Origin: Parelaphostrongylus tenuis | Taxonomy: Eukaryota > Nematoda > Chromadorea > Rhabditida > Metastrongylidae | Reading direction: 5' to 3' | NCBI GenBank assembly: GCA_019055375.1 | Contig: JAHQIW010002140.1 | Location: forward strand, 62,001-126,000 | DNA: 64,000 bases | In this document: positions 26,826 through 41,199 of the stretch, piece after piece | Numbering within the stretch: position 1 is the first letter of the stretch | Layout of the letters: every line of letters starts with the position of its first letter | Position numbers and translations under genes: made by a program | The notes under the pieces: model-generated | Database searches by the model: none | Told to the model about the DNA's origin: nothing | The model's input: the letters and a program-made list of their open reading frames with translations, nothing else

Positions 26826-29800
26826 AAGGAACCGGCGGCAAATCATTTCAAACCACCGCGTGTCAGGTGATGAAATTCTCTACATCACAATGGTAAAGGA
26901 CTATCATTTATGTTGAGATAACTTTGAAGAATTTGCAAAACCTTCAAAACAATGTACACTGAGATCAAAAGTAGATGATTTGGAGCTGACTGGATTGTTT
27001 TCTTTCTGCACTCAAGCTTTTTATCACCAAGTCCGTTGAAAATTTTTTCTTAATTATGAACTTACGAGAAGACTTCCCGTATACAAGTCCCATAGGCCAA
27101 GTGGTTTTTAGTCCCTATCGCGATCACACTGTTTCAACTGCTGTTTGACCCAATCGAGACTGTCTTGATTTAGGTGTCACTGGAACGTAATGCTTGAGTA
27201 CATCGAGATCGGTCTATGTTACCCGTGGTACCCTATAAAGATTGAGTCCTGTGAGTTTTCGAGATAGCCGCTCTATTTCACTTCCGTGAATAAAAGGAAG
27301 GGTGGAGAAAAATTCAGGTTAAAAGACAACTTCTGAAGTGTGGTTTTTTAGTTCATTTGTGTATGGACACCACACCGTTCATATATTCCATAATGAGTTA
27401 ATGTGAGCTCTATGCCAGTCTACGTTCCTTGACGCTATTCCGAATTGCCATCAGCTGCTCATAGTTACACTATTGGACATCATAGTTTGCTTTCAAAATA
27501 AATGATTTTTTATACAAAAAATGTATTCGCAATCGAGAACTGTCTTTATCACATGTAGAAAGGGTGTCGTTATAGAGTTCCTCTTATCAAAATACGAATG
27601 TTTATCAGAAAAAGGAGAAGTGTTAGAGTCGTTTAACATTACTAAAGATTCGAGAACGTGCAATTCTTCTTAAGAGTGGATATCGAAAGACGCTTTCAAA
27701 TGATAGCAAAATCTGCGATTTGTAAACTCATAAAGGGCTTAGCTTGGGCACCAGTTTTGCTCCTAGCGTAAGCAAGTACAATTTTGGTTCCCCAAAAATA
27801 TTTAGAGTAACTAGTCAAGTTGCCTTACTATCCTACCGCTGCTTCAATGACTAAAATATGCGACAGAAAATAGAGCAAAATCACGGTTGCTCATTATCCA
27901 TAGGATTATTCAACTTCATTCACACTTGAAGCAAAACTCGTTTTTCGACACCAGGTAATAGTAATTTAGCCAATGAAAATGTCAAACATATTAATCAAGA
28001 CAAAAGCGCAAAAAACGTTACTCTCGAGGGTCTTTTTCACTAATGGATCAGTGTCACTAGGAAGCTTTACAGATGGTAGATTTGTACAAACATCGCTAGA
28101 AAGGTGCCAAACTTCGATCACATCTACTTCGAAGAGATCTATAAAAAGGATACTAGCGTGACTTACATAGCTTAGACTTGGAAACATGAATGAAATCATA
28201 CACCTTCGGACGTTACGAGTTCTATTTCCTTTTGTTGAAGTGCTGGTTAGATGCTCAGAGAGAATTACGCTCACGGCTCATCAACATCAGTTATACATCA
28301 CACCAACAAATGTTCAGTTGAAGGAAAAGAACCGAAAACAAGCACCGTACAATGTTATGGTTGCCAAGCAGCGAAACGAGCAGGGTTTGTGCTGTCTAAA
28401 CTGAGGAACGCAAGCGCAATTGATCCTACTAGTAAAAGTTAGTTTTTGAGACTAAAGTTAGCACTAGATTGACGACAGAAAGACAAGTTGCACGAAGTGA
28501 GCTTCTGACTCTGAGAGACAAGCTGTGATAAGCAGATCTTAAAAGATTTGAGTAGATTGACTCGATAACGATAAAATCGGCTGCCTTATCGATGAAGCAC
28601 CGTCCTTAGGTGTACGATTTGCCACGAATAAAGGAAATATAGCAGAGAAGCATGGAACGGTGTATTTCTTGAATGTAAAGCGAAAATGTGTCACAACATA
28701 CTGGCGCCTTAATCCATCTTGGAGTTCTGACGACTATAGGATAAGGATTGCTACACGCCAGCCATCGCTTTTGAGAAGAAGATAGATAACTTTGGGCAAG
28801 TTTTGAGCAAGGATAGAGATAAGATAAAATGAAAGTGTTCCAAGCATCAACATAGATCGAGTACCAGCCCCATTCTTAGAAATTCCACACACTCATGGAA
28901 AATCTAATAACATACTAAGACGTTAGAAAAAAGCGCATTTGAAGCTGAAGAATTTTTGAAAATTGTATTGAATAAAAACACAAGATGGATAAATTCAGTT
29001 GTCAATGGTTGTCAGTGGATCGACCGACAACTCCAGACGTACGATACTATGCGTTCTTGTTCCTGTGAAGAAGTCTAACCATCAGATTGGTGGTCTCTTA
29101 TTTCAACTTGGTATTTATTCAATGGTCATCGTTAGGAAGAACTACGTGTCCGCCAGTATTGTCGATCGTTTGACCAGTTCATGTTCTTCTGCAGCATGAA
29201 GCAAGAAAAGTGCCGAATCGAAAAAATTTGAGCAGTTCTATCTAATCTTTGATCATTTCACTATACCTACGAAATTGTTGAAGCGACATAAGTCGTCACA
29301 AATCTCATAAACGTCGTTTTCTCGGTTCAATCACGAACAAAACCTTTCATCCAAGAGAGAATGTCCATGAATGACTTTTACTTCTATTTCGATCTTTGCA
29401 TATAGCTGTTCACAGAATTGCTGGTCAGTTGATTTTGTCAAAATTTCTTACGTTTATTCTTTCCGTCAGTTGACGACAACAGAGATGCCGCTTTGAACTT
29501 TTCCTATGCAGCATGAAAGATCTTTGTGACCGATAAAAGGCATAACGATTGTCCAAAACTTCCATGACTACTTCTCAGTAGCAGACTTGAAGAGCTTCTT
29601 CAAGTCAGTGGAAGCGAAGCGAAACGTTACCTCCAGTGAGCACAATGAGTATCACAATAATTTGGAAATTCTCCATAGTAATAGGTCACTTCGAAATCTC
29701 GCTTACTCATGCGTGCTCAATATTTGAAGAATTAGACCCAAGCATGCTAGTTGTACAAATCAACGATGCTCCGCTGAACGAAATCCCTCTTTGAAATGAA

Positions 29801-30204
29801 GATTGGCATTCACGTCCAAAATACAAGCCATGATGTAAAATGTGAAAAACATAAGTATAATGGACTGTAGAAATCAAAAAATTGCTCAGATTGCTGGGCA
29901 ATTTTAGCAAAAGTTTCTATCCCAAACATAAGACTATTCTGTGAGATAAAATGTCACCGTTCAAATTTCGATCCGCCAATATTCTAGTATCAAATGAGTT
30001 CTAACCAATGCAGATCTGGATTTCTGTGTTGATGCATCGGAGAAATGTTGACCAATTTAACTGAGACACATTGTAATAACTGACACTAGAAATAAGTGTC
30101 TTCGATAAAATGAAACCTAGTCAGAGTTTTGCTACAGCGTTTATACGTTTACGAAAATTGACATATAATCCCCGATTCTTAATGAATTGTTGCACAACAA
30201 AGTT
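26825..30204. other. No gene recognised
   Basis: A 102-codon minus-strand frame (28274-27966) is open, but it overlaps plus-strand frames and lacks recognised motifs. Confidence 0.45.
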
Positions 30205-30450
30205 GTGGCGGAATGGCGAGTGATGCTCGGAGCGGCTCAGCTCTGAATTTATCCCAAAGCCCTTCCAACACTCTTTGGCAATCAATAACGAACGTCCCAA
30301 GAATCATCTCAGCCTGGCTATTCTCTGAATAGCAAGGAGACATGCTCGACGAATATTGAAATTCTCGACCAATATTGAAATCTTCAAGGAGTCAACTGAA
30401 TGCTAGAAGTATTGAGACCCACACAGTAGAAGAAAAAGCGGTGAGGTGGA
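30205..30450 (+). repeat. Family C SINE
   Basis: GTTGTGGCGGAATGGCGAGT begins it. GGCAATCAATAACGAACGTC and GCCTGGCTATTCTCTGAATA match the family body. An internal duplication of a ATATTGAAAT block lies near 30353-30380. Confidence 0.55.
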
Positions 30451-31199
30451 TCAAATAATGAGAATAAATGAAGAGAAGACTAAGGAAGCTTTGCATGATA
30501 ACAAGAACTACGTAAATATTGAAGTTAAGAAAAAATCTATGCAGTTGAGTTTGAGTTTATTGCTTACGCAGATACTTAGATGACCTATTCTTCTTACCTT
30601 GTCGTTCGCCCTCAAGCACTTCAATTCTTTCGTTTCTTGCACCTATCATTTACGGGATTAATCAAATTCAGTAGTAGATTCAGATGCAACTACTGTGCTG
30701 TCTTTCATTACTAAAATTTGGTGGTTTGTGGATCAGAGAAAAAATTTGCTCCTTATAAATCCATTTCTCCGAAACGACAACAATTCTAGTGACATCAACT
30801 ATTCTGGATACCAGCCGGCAGAGAAAATGTGGTTCAATAAGTCCACTATTTGTTAGCGTAGTCAATGACATCAGACTTTCCATTACTGTACAAATCCTAA
30901 GCTAGGCTCACAGATAGCCTAAATTTTGGTAGTGTACAAATAGACGAATCTGGTTAAACTGCGCAGAAAATCTATACTGAAGCTCTGAGAAGTTGGCTTA
31001 AGTGTATTTGATGGTTTTAGGCAATTCGCATATGCTGATCATGAATACGCGATCAGCATGATAGACACTGGAGCGCCATTTATCATGTGGATAGCAAAAA
31101 TACGCTCCTTGTTACTTTTTTTGTACCCCTTTTTTTGTCATTCACAAATAAAGCACTTTGACACTTCATTGGTCCAACTTCACATGCTTCTTTTCACAG

Positions 31200-31425
31200 T
31201 GCGACTCCCAGTACTTCTAGCATTAGATGCGTTTTTTTCGTCTTCTTGGACGTCATGGAATACTGGTTGAACGAGTCTCCTTGCAATATCAAGGATAGCC
31301 TGGCTGCGGCATTCCATAGCGAGTTCGTTGCTGAGTGCCGGAGAGAGGTGGGTGTGGAGCTAGGCTCCACGCGTGCCGCGACGAGCATCACAACCACTCG
31401 GCCACGGCGCTTCCACAAATGAGGC
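31200..31425 (-). repeat. Family C SINE
   Basis: On the minus strand GCGCCGTGGCCGAGTGGTTG is the cleanest tRNA-Ser/Leu-like head in the window. ATATTGCAAGGAGACTCGTT and a TCTAGCATTAGA-type end match the family. Confidence 0.55.
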
Positions 31426-33849
31426 AAAAGCTTCAATTATGGACTTACAAATCCGAAGGAGTTTGCTAGTAGAAAATGTTCAATGGCTTGTGCTACATGC
31501 TGGCTCCCAGTAGCTGCAATTTTTTCGGCCTTTCTCCCAGCACTGCACGCCACACGACTGGTTGATAATCAGAACGTGTGGATAGGGATGACGACTAAAT
31601 TTTTTGCTTCCTTCCATTGATTCAATTGTTTTCGAAATAAATAGAAGTGAAAATGAGACAAGATGGTGTGATAAATGCACTTGTTGGCCCTCTAGAGAAA
31701 TGTGACCAAAGCCGAAGTGTGGGATTAGTCCGATGGTGAATTGAGTAGCTTAGAGTATGCTTGAACTCAAATGCGCATGTAACATGCACTCACGTTCGTG
31801 AAGCAGTCTGTTCCTAAAATGGTTCGTCTTTGAAAAGATACTGGAAAACGCAGAGTTACTTTGGCTGACTATCACTTTTTCAAATCGATACATTGTAAGG
31901 AATTGTTTCAATTCCTCTAAAGGAAGAATTTCCTATGATAGATTGCCCACACATCGTGATGGGTTCCGCCGTTCTATACTGGTTCTTCATCCAGATGATA
32001 ACATTTTCTCGATAAGGTAAACTGCAGATTGGCATGGAAACGGCAATTTTGCTTCTCCACATGGTTCTGGTCCAGAAGAGCGTTTTCACAATGTAGTCTT
32101 CACAATCATTACGTCTGCATAATGGAGTTTGTCGCTTGGCAGAACATTTTTATTTCCATGAAAGAGCACTTCACCCCATTTTTTGAGACTTTGATGAATA
32201 GAGTGTTTTGTTGAGTCGGCCTTTCAATTCACTAGACGCCTTCTGTCCTGACGACACGGTAGGACGACGTTTGATTTGCGACGTGCGAAACTGCTTGTAA
32301 ATAAATTACCTCTTATCTTCGCCATTCTTCATAGACCACCACTGTGCTCTCAGCTTTCAAAAGAAGTTCAGTAAAAAATAAGTCCTAGCATAACCACGCC
32401 TTTACATCTTTACGAATATATTTTTTGAAGTCCAAGGAGATAGAAGAATTACCACTTGATTGGCAACGAATGAAGAGAGTTGGTTCATGTTGTCCAGCAT
32501 TAGATTTAAAAAGTAAACGCCTAAATTTGCGACGTTGTTAAGTTATGAAATACCTTTATAACGAAGATAGCCAACTAAATTACATATTCTGAAAACTTTA
32601 GATGATGCCAACATTTCTCAAATAAGATTTCTAAATCGTTAAGCTAATCAAGTAACAACTAACAGCGAAAATCAGTTTCTTACCAAGAAGATGAAAACCA
32701 CTAAAAATGAGAAAACGTATGGAAAACGTTTGCACAGTAAGATTGATGATCGAACACCACAGCGTTACAAGAATCTGCGACAAAGTAAGACGGAAAACTA
32801 TGATCGAACACTTGTCAGCAGCCCTTTATATGGGTCTGTGACTTTGTAAAGAATCAGATGCTCCACCCAACTCTACCCAAGGAAGTCCTGCAAGCAAAGA
32901 TTCCCATTGGTACGATTTCAGCTTTCCTTTTTTTTGAAAAATTATAGCTAACATCCAAATTAGACTCAAACGAGGTTTTTCATAAACATTCAAACAAAGA
33001 GTCCCGTGTGAAGTGCTTGTTGATTTTCAGTTGTCGCACTTCTCTCACCGATCTAATTAAAGGAGGATGGATGGGTTTCGCACTGCCACACTTTCCATAG
33101 AATAAGTGATGCTGGCGATTATTTATTCTCATACTGCTCTTTCCTGGTATTCGAATATCAATGGCAAGAGCTACTCTTGTGACTAAACATCATAGACAAC
33201 AAATTAGTGGCCTGTATCTCGAGAAAATGCAAGAGATGACAAATAACACACTGATGTTTGCAATGAAATTGCTGAAACAACTGAGAGTTGTCGAGGCGGA
33301 CCAGCATTGCTTTTCAGATGACGTTGATGGTAGCTTTGGCGACGACACATTTTAGAATGCTAAAGTGTCAGAGATGCATTTTGAATATTCCCGATCGTGC
33401 AATCCACGACGCTTGAATACCGCGGAATTTCAAGGAGCATCTCTCAGTTCAACAATCCTGAATATTAGGAGACATTCTGTAGATTGAATGTTTATTGTGG
33501 AAAACGACAAGAAAATCGCAGAAGTGGCTAATGCTATCACTTAGGAGCCTCGTTTTCAAAACATTGAGGATTTTTTTTTCTCGTACCGCTCAATTTCAAA
33601 GGTAAAGAAGTTAATGACGCAAATCCATTTGACCCATTTCGTTGAACGTTTTCCGAGAAGAGGAAGCACTTCATGGATTTCTATTCAAAACTTGGCTCAA
33701 AAAAATCCTTGTGAAGAAATCACCACATGAACCTCTGAGTTGAGGTGTTCTGCTCAGTATTAAATGCGCAGACTCAGCAAAACAGAACATCTTCCTCAAA
33801 CCCTTCTGATACTTTTACACATTCCGAATGGTGTATTTTATCGTTCGAC

Positions 33850-34160
33850 TGGGGCGCGACATCCATGTGCGCCGAACGCAAGGCAAGTATTGGGACCCAA
33901 CAACGAGGGGTGCACAGAGTTTTTTTGAGGAAGTTCGCCTATAGTTCACCCTTTAGAACGAAGACAGAGAAACAAAGAAATTGTAAGCCAAAAGGCCCCA
34001 TTTGAGCAGCAAATTTTATAGGATTGTTCAATCGTCTATGCACACTATGGCGTCTATACCGCCATGAATCATTTGAATCATCCACCACATCGCTGACCAA
34101 AATGGGTACTATGTCACTTTTGCGGATAATGTACTCCCTCAAATCAATCTCTTTCCATAA
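33850..34160 (+). repeat. Diverged dispersed repeat, copy 1
   Basis: CATCCATGTGCGCC, a TTTTTTTGAGGAAGTTCGCC block and CCACCACATCGCTGA recur in order at 36610-36910. No coding or tRNA-like part is visible. The family is unassigned. Confidence 0.4.
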
Positions 34161-35054
34161 ACTTAGTTGCTCCCTAGTTATTCGTAATTTTGTCTCTTAA
34201 AATTTAATTGAAAGCAAGCAAAGTACTTGTCACTGTGCATTGACCCACTGAAAACATTTTTCAGAATAGCTTTAGTGAACTAATCATTCAGTTCCTAAAT
34301 AGCATTTATCATCATAACTTTGCAAAAGCCGTTCGCCAGATCGCCTCCACCATATTATTCATCGTGGCATGCATCATATAAATGACATGCATGTGGGCGG
34401 TTGTCACCTCGCAGGAGAATAGCTAAGATCTTGGTCAATTCCGAAGCGATGACAATCCTGGTCTCATTTAGAGGCTTTAAACGTTAAGTACCGTGAATTC
34501 CTCTATAGATCCTTGGTACTTGGTTTCCAGTAAAGTTAATGCAACTCGTCGTGAATGTCAAGAGATAGGTATATAAGTGCACCGCTTTTCATTGGAATGG
34601 AATTCTTGTGGGGATTATCAGCCTGCGAAGTTGTTGTAGTCTTTTACTCCTAAAGTGGAATTGCTGTTTCCACAAAGTGTATTTGGTGACGTCGACAACG
34701 TGTCCTGAGCATTTTCTTTGCTTACAGTTGTTTTTTATGCTCTAGTATGCGCTTGGGTTTCCCCTTAGATATGGTGCCGGAATTTCCATACTCACTGGAA
34801 TTAGACAAGAATCATCTAACTTGAGTGGACCCGACGCATTCAGGAATAACTCGTGTCTGATATTCGAGGTGTTTTGCTTCTTACGGATAGAACTTCACAA
34901 TCATTTCATTGAGCAGTCATAACTTTTCTTCTTGTCGCTGTTTTCTGTGCTTACTATCAATTCGTGCGGTCGAGTGAATTCAACTCAATGTCGCCATGAA
35001 ATCTCACATCACAAGAATGAATAGCTATTGACACTGGGCACAAATTGTTGAGAC

Positions 35055-35081
35055 CTTGAAGAAGGCGCTGGTGACGAAACG
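35055..35081 (+). repeat. Penelope-like 3' terminal motif (hammerhead-like core)
   Basis: CTTGAAGAAGGC followed by GACGAAACG matches the 3' motif seen after the GIY-YIG relic at 22.6-23.2 kb. No coding remnant is recognisable nearby. Confidence 0.45.
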
Positions 35082-36139
35082 TTAGAGAAAGTCTCGCTTC
35101 ATCCTGTATTAACTCACGATTAAAACAAAACATTGAACTAACATAAGTTTCATTGATGTTGATACGATTCTTCGCTTACATGATATATCAATAAGGTTTC
35201 TTGCTTCTGAAAGCTACATCTATGAGGCCATCAGAAAGCCAATGTGCTGCTTCGACCCCTTCTCTTAATGCACTCTTAGTGAGAAGACCTTAGATCGGTC
35301 ATCTCTAAGAAATCGAATTGGCAAACATTCTACGGCATTCACAAAGAAGACGAAATCCTCAACCAGAAATTGTAGCAACGTGTGAAAAGTTCAAAGATCT
35401 CTGTGGAGGATGAATGCGAGTAAATGATCAAGCGCCAGAAACGCTGGGATCTCATAGTAGATTTGATGACGGGCCATTTGAAACAGAAAAAATTCTACTA
35501 TGTGCTGATGATAATTGCTCTTGAGCAATTTATGAATGCGATCTTTGATAATTGTCACTCGCGTCGGAGGTTTCCTATAAAGAAATGCACATAATGCTGT
35601 ACTTGTATTTAGTTCACCTTCCATTCCAAATTCAATCATTCAAATAGTATATTTTACTAAATGAGATGTCAATGTTGTGAATTGGTATGCAGAAGAGTTA
35701 GCGGCTCATGAAATGCGCATAAGCAAATGCAGCTATTGAGCATCAAAAGTGTTTTAATTACCGTCCATTCAAAAACGGCGAGAAATCGACACGGAACGAT
35801 GTGCACTTAGCTACGATGTTTACCAAAAAGCCAGGATTCTTCTTCACTTCGGTAATCCCACAACTTGCTCTCCTGCTGTGGAAGGGGTGTGCGCCAAACA
35901 TGTGTCTTCGTAGACTGAGCCATCTGTTAAAGGACCTCTTAAGCATCTATAGCAGAACTATTTTAAAACAAATAGTTATGAAAGCTGAAACGAGAAGCTG
36001 CTGAATTAGAGGTTGAAACAATACTATGTCGAGTTTAGAGAATTGCCTACCATTGCTATGGTGCTTATACAAAAAAGTTTGCCAAGAGCAAATGGGAATA
36101 ATCACTTGTTAAGAGAATTAGACGATGATCAAAAATAGG

Positions 36140-36285
36140 ACTTCAGGCGTCATCCATACCTGGGACTTCCCCAGTTTGAATGAAACGCGGGTTCGACTCC
36201 GGTCTGATGTTTTTTTTTGCTCACCACTAAATTCTCTTAGGTATATTTTAAACATCATAACACTGCGAAAAAGGTAGTAAAAACA
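36140..36285 (+). repeat. Family A tRNA-like SINE
   Basis: The B-box GGGTTCGACTCCGG at 36188 is intact. The tail CATCATAACACTGCGAAAAA matches bases 3-22 of the window. The A-box is degraded. Confidence 0.5.
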
Positions 36286-36609
36286 CTAGAAATCTCGAGA
36301 ACCACCTGCTAGCTATTGAGTCTTCTATCTCATAATTTCATCCTCTCTCTACAAATAAGATGATTTTCATGAAATTTTGTGCGTGGAGCACAAATTTTGA
36401 AGCTGTTTTTGATAACTACCTACGTCACCATGTAGAGCGACTGGACAGATGATAGATTTGTGAAAAAAAAACCTTTTTCTATTCTTCAGGAGCGCACATA
36501 AATTCTATAAACTTCTATATTCTTCGGTTTTCAAATGTTCATTAATGTACTTTTCGAAAATTTGAAGATGAAATGTGACTTATTCTGAAATTAAAAAAAA
36601 GCGTGCGAC

Positions 36610-36910
36610 TAAAGCGCAATATCCATGTGCACCCCTTGCGGTCTATATTTGGTGTGGTAGCTAGAAAAAGCGAGGCTCACGGGTTTTTGAGGCAGTTGAC
36701 CAATCGTTAAATTTGCAAAAAGGAAAATTCTTCGTTTTCAAGGCAAAAGTTCAACTTAAAGAGTATCTGATTGACACATGGACACTATAATGTCCGTATG
36801 GAGTGGAATGAGTTAACATTCAAATGTCTTAGCGCAAGTGGAGCAGCCGTAAGTGTTGGCGGCACATTTGATATAGCCACCACATCTTACAGATTAAAAT
36901 TCTATTTCTT
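36610..36910 (+). repeat. Diverged dispersed repeat, copy 2
   Basis: Matches 33850-34160 through CAATATCCATGTGCACCCC, GTTTTTGAGGCAGTTGACC and AGCCACCACATCTTACAG. Identity looks low and patchy. Confidence 0.4.
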
Positions 36911-39900
36911 CAAATGCTCTCGTTATTGACGTACAAGCTTTGGCACACAAAAACGGAAAGGCACGTTTTATGTGCTCCAATGCACCAAAATTAATTCAGT
37001 AAAATAGTAGAGTAGTAGAAATTGAATAATCTCATCGACAGAGTGTTTAGATTTCAATGGTTTCCATTTGAACGAAAGTCCGCTAAGATCCGAGTTATAT
37101 CCGCTCAATTTTGGCAGTGATTACGGTCATTGCAGCAAATGCATTGTATTCAATGCACGTAGAACTTTATGTGTCAGTTGCGAATTATTACAATGAAATT
37201 GTGGAGATGAAAACTGAATTGACGTCTATCAATTTCATAAATGCGACGCTTACAATTATTCGTTTTCGCTATTTCTCTATAACGAATTGGCGTTGTTTGG
37301 AGAGGGTAGATGGTTTGAGCCGCAAACTATTCTATTCTCAACTAGGTCATGATTAGGTCTCTGCACGCCAGCTGAGCCCACAGCTACGAGAAACCGAAAC
37401 TGCTTAAGCAGTTATCTCTGCAGATCGTGTCGTGACTGCCAACCAAATGTATAGATGTGAAACGTTGCTTGAGGTACGACCTTTACCAAAGTTACCAAAT
37501 CGGAACGACTACTGATTTGTGTTTCCAATTTACTTAAATCGATTACGACTACTGGAGAACAGAAATTGTAGTACTGACTCCAAATTGAGTCTTTATTCCG
37601 TTCATTTTTCTAAAGAGATGTCGAAAATCGCTAAGGTTAAAAGAGCCATTAGCTATTCACAGCTGACATGGGTTTTTCTTTGTGAGCATAATCATTCAAA
37701 AAAAAAGAAGTTAAAAATTCAAAAATTTGTTCGATGGTGAAAAAAATTGACTCTAATTAAGGAAGGAAAAAAAATTGAATTGAAAACTCCCGAGTAACTA
37801 TGCGACAAGAGTTACAATAGACTAGCAAATAGGAAAGTTAATCTCACAAAACGATAGAAAAAATTGCATGAACAAATCGCAGGAATTTTACAGCAGTAGT
37901 GTCGACACTAGGAGAAGGCTAGGGGTAGCAGTTGCAAACAGTGAGCTTCTTTTTGCATTTTAGACAATCGTGGGTCAGAAATGCTCACGGGCTACAAGAC
38001 TAGAACATTCATACAAAATTAGCACACCACTTCACAGAACTACCATTATGCTAAATGCCTTAGTCTCGTCAGCTGTAGTAATGCACTGTTAGACATGAGT
38101 GAACTGAATCTGTACAGTGGTGGCAAATAAAAATCAGCTTACTGGTTAAGGTGGCTTTCGAATAGAAAAGCCCTAATGATTGGTGTGTGAAGAAAGCAAA
38201 AAGCGATTTAGATTTTCAGAGAGATGTGTTGATATAGATTGCACTGGGACAAAGGGGTAGCATAAGGTTTCCCATAACGTTCCACTGTAATTTCCCACGC
38301 CTTGGTGCGGGATGAATATGAGAAATAAAAGGACATCTAATGGACAATCAGTATTGGCACGACACCTGAGTTAGTGTGAGAAAGCTGATGAAAAGGAGGT
38401 GAAAGAACATTAGAAAATTGGATGTCGTAGGCTTACATTTTCGCTCAGTTTTACACAGCAGTTGGAATCGTAGGGAAAGTCATTTGTAAAATGTAAATGA
38501 GAGTTGATTACGCAAAATAATTTTAGAATTCCAAGGAAAAGTATGCCGTATAAAATCCACATTGAATCTATGGTGGATTCTCAGCGCTTCTCTGGCTTTG
38601 CGAGAAGGCGTTTTAGACAAAAGCGAATGACAGGGGTAACAGAGATGGTGGGTAGCGCTCGAAATGGGGACGATACCACAGCGTCTCAAATGTGAGCAAG
38701 CCCATATCTGCTTGGTCGAGTATAGTTATCTCAGTTCGCGACGGCTAGCTTCTCCCCCTCGTTCGGCTGCAGATCGATACGTTGGAGCGGCTAGCGGCAG
38801 CTTAAGAGGAAGTGTTATTCCACACAAAAGACTCCTGACCAGAAATCAGCATCGAATTCCAGTTCAGAAGGTGTTCTTTGTGAACAGTATACTAAGCTTG
38901 TGACTTTTTGAGTCATACTTATTCACGAGCTCATCTGTTCTTGCTTCAGCTTTTTGTAGGCATTTTCAGTTATCCTTTGTTCATACATTTCCATCACAGT
39001 TTTCATAAGTAGATAGAGATAGAACAATGGTTTAAGATAGACACTTACACTTAGACACTTAGATGGTCCGTCTTCATTAGTTGTGCGAACCCCAGCATAC
39101 ATTCCAAATGGTATATTGCTGGCCATGCATTTTATATTCTTTGGTTGCCTACGTAACCTTGCAAGGGCTTTTCAGGTCTTCACGATGTCATATCCAAGGA
39201 AAGTATTTCCGCGATGGATCTTTGGCTGCTTCCTACTTTTTGATGCGTCGATGATCTTAGATCAGAATCAAAAGCAGAAGTAGGGAGGAAAATCAACCGA
39301 CTGCTCACGGATAATGTGGAAGCCAAAATGCGGTCTTTCTAGAGTGCATCTTAATGAGATATATATTATTCGTCTATGTAATACTACCCCATGGATATCT
39401 CTCCCAAAAAGCTTTTGCGTAACTTATGATGACAAGGCTCAATCTTAATCATACACCTTGCTCTTTTCATAATAGGATACAGTATGATTCAAGAATGTTG
39501 ATATATGGACTAAACATACAGGCTCTATTGGGCTTCGAATCCGCTATCACTCCTTCTGGATACTCAAGTGTTACACAAGACTAAAGTGATTCAATCCGCA
39601 ACTGGGTCCAATGTCCACTTGTGCTCTCGAATAAGTCCAGATGACGGGTGATTGCTGACAGCACCTATTAGATTGGAATATGATCGAGAGGAAGTCAAAG
39701 TAAGGGCCTCGCTTCTGCAGTGAGTATTTTAAAAGTTTTCAATGATCATTACTTTTTGTCCCTTAGAAAGGCAACTCGACGGATTTTCTCCATCATTCCC
39801 AGCTTTTCAGAGTGGCTCGATGATTCGGTCAAAAATGTAGGCAAATGATAGAATGTACGTAGAACCCAACTTCGAGCGTAAAGCATTTTCGGTGAATTTC

Positions 39901-40127
39901 CAAGTTTTTCATTTAATTATAACGAAATGCTTTTGTACTCGGTTATATAATGAATTTTGTTTTCAATTTTAAACTGAACTACATACCATGCCCATACCAT
40001 CAGACACATCAACGTCTATTCTTCCTACTTCAAATTCATAAAGTTGGCAGACCTCATACTTTCTCCGACTAATTTGAATTCCTACACATCAACTGCTTAG
40101 GCAAATGCATTTGGTTTGCAAAAAAGT
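36911..40127. other. No gene recognised
   Basis: A hydrophobic plus-strand frame at 37111-37356 and others near 38504-38903 and 39083-39283 could not be linked into a gene. Confidence 0.45.
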
Positions 40128-40190
40128 GCTGCTCAAGAGGCTCAGTGGTAAAAATGCTGCTGCGCCTTGGTTCGACCGGGCATAGAGCCT
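40128..40190 (+). repeat. Partial tRNA-like sequence
   Basis: GGCTCAGTGGTAAAAATGC resembles an A-box and CTTGGTTCGACCGGG a B-box, but they lie too close together for a tRNA. Probably a deleted tRNA-derived copy. Confidence 0.35.
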
Positions 40191-40640
40191 TTCAGTCTCT
40201 CTACTGCTTCGCTAAGGCAATTGGTGTCAGATCTATCTAAGAGTTTCCTGTGTTAGACAAAGGCTAAAGAGTTCATGTAGTACCGAGCTGAGCACACTCT
40301 AGAGCTCCTGTATCATAATTTCTACTAGCGACAATCATACTAAAATTCAACGAAAATCATCAAACAACTCTCGCAATTCCGAATATCTTTGTAAATTATG
40401 TTTCGGGGAGCGAACGAGGAGTAAAAAAGTGCATGGGATCCGCCCAATAAGATCGTAAAAAGTAGCAACTTATCTCAATAATTGAGAGATTAAGTCGTGT
40501 CAGTTAAAATCATTTCGACTATAAATGAGAAGACGAGGGTAGAGAATAAGAACCATTGAACACAAAGACATATAAGCACGAACCGCATAAACACTAATAA
40601 ACCGTAAGTGAAGCGATTAACTGATTAATTGTCCGCATAT

Positions 40641-40723
40641 TGTAAAAGTGAGAACAATAATTAGTAAAAAAAGAAAAAACTGATATATCATGGCCTAAAC
40701 CAATTATTGCTCTCACTTTTACA
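40641..40723. repeat. 22-bp inverted repeat
   Basis: TGTAAAAGTGAGAACAATAA at 40641 is matched in inverted orientation at 40702-40723 with one mismatch and a 39-nt loop. It abuts the start of the composite fold-back region and may be its terminal repeat or an unrelated miniature element. Confidence 0.55.
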
Positions 40724-40744
40724 GTCTGTCGTCCGTGTTAACCC

Positions 40745-41060
40745 TTTGACGTCGAGATCCCTTTGCAGACGATGAAGGTCAACATGACGCCTAGCTGGGC
40801 GCGCCGTTCGTACGGGCTACGAAGAGTGCTGCGTGCTCAACTGCAAATTCGGGTAAAGCTCTCAGAGGAATATTGTCATCAAAACACGATAAAATATCGC
40901 TGATCAGAATCCTGCGTGAATGATTTTGACAAGATTAACTCTAATGCTTCCAAAATCTTGCCTTTTCAAGGGGAAGAACCACATCCTTGCTAAGAAGAAG
41001 TATATCCCCTTGTGGACGGAGCCATTTTCGTGCCGGCGAACGGCTCGGACGGCTACGAAG
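40745..41060 (+). repeat. Extra inverted copy of the fold-back spacer (42930-43205)
   Basis: GATCCCTTTGCAGACG, CGCCGTTCGTACGGGCTACG and CTGCGTGAATGATTTTGACA recur, inverted and diverged, at 42930-43205, which joins the two 1.7-kb arms. A third partial copy of the TACGAAGAG block is at about 41020-41065. The layout suggests a rearranged composite element. Confidence 0.5.
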
Positions 41061-41199
41061 AGAGCCTGCTGGCGTCTGCTCCGAGGCTAATGTGGTAGTT
41101 GTTCAATAAAGTTTGTACTTTTCTCGTTAACATGTGGGATTCCTGTGTCAATAAATGGTAACATATGATAGAACAGAGCTCAACAAGATTATTTTCATC

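Noticed and set aside
37111..37356. Hydrophobic frame resembling a cuticle collagen N-terminal domain (VITVIAANALYSMHVELY)
   Set aside because: There is no Gly-X-Y region or cysteine knot downstream, and an in-frame stop lies just upstream.
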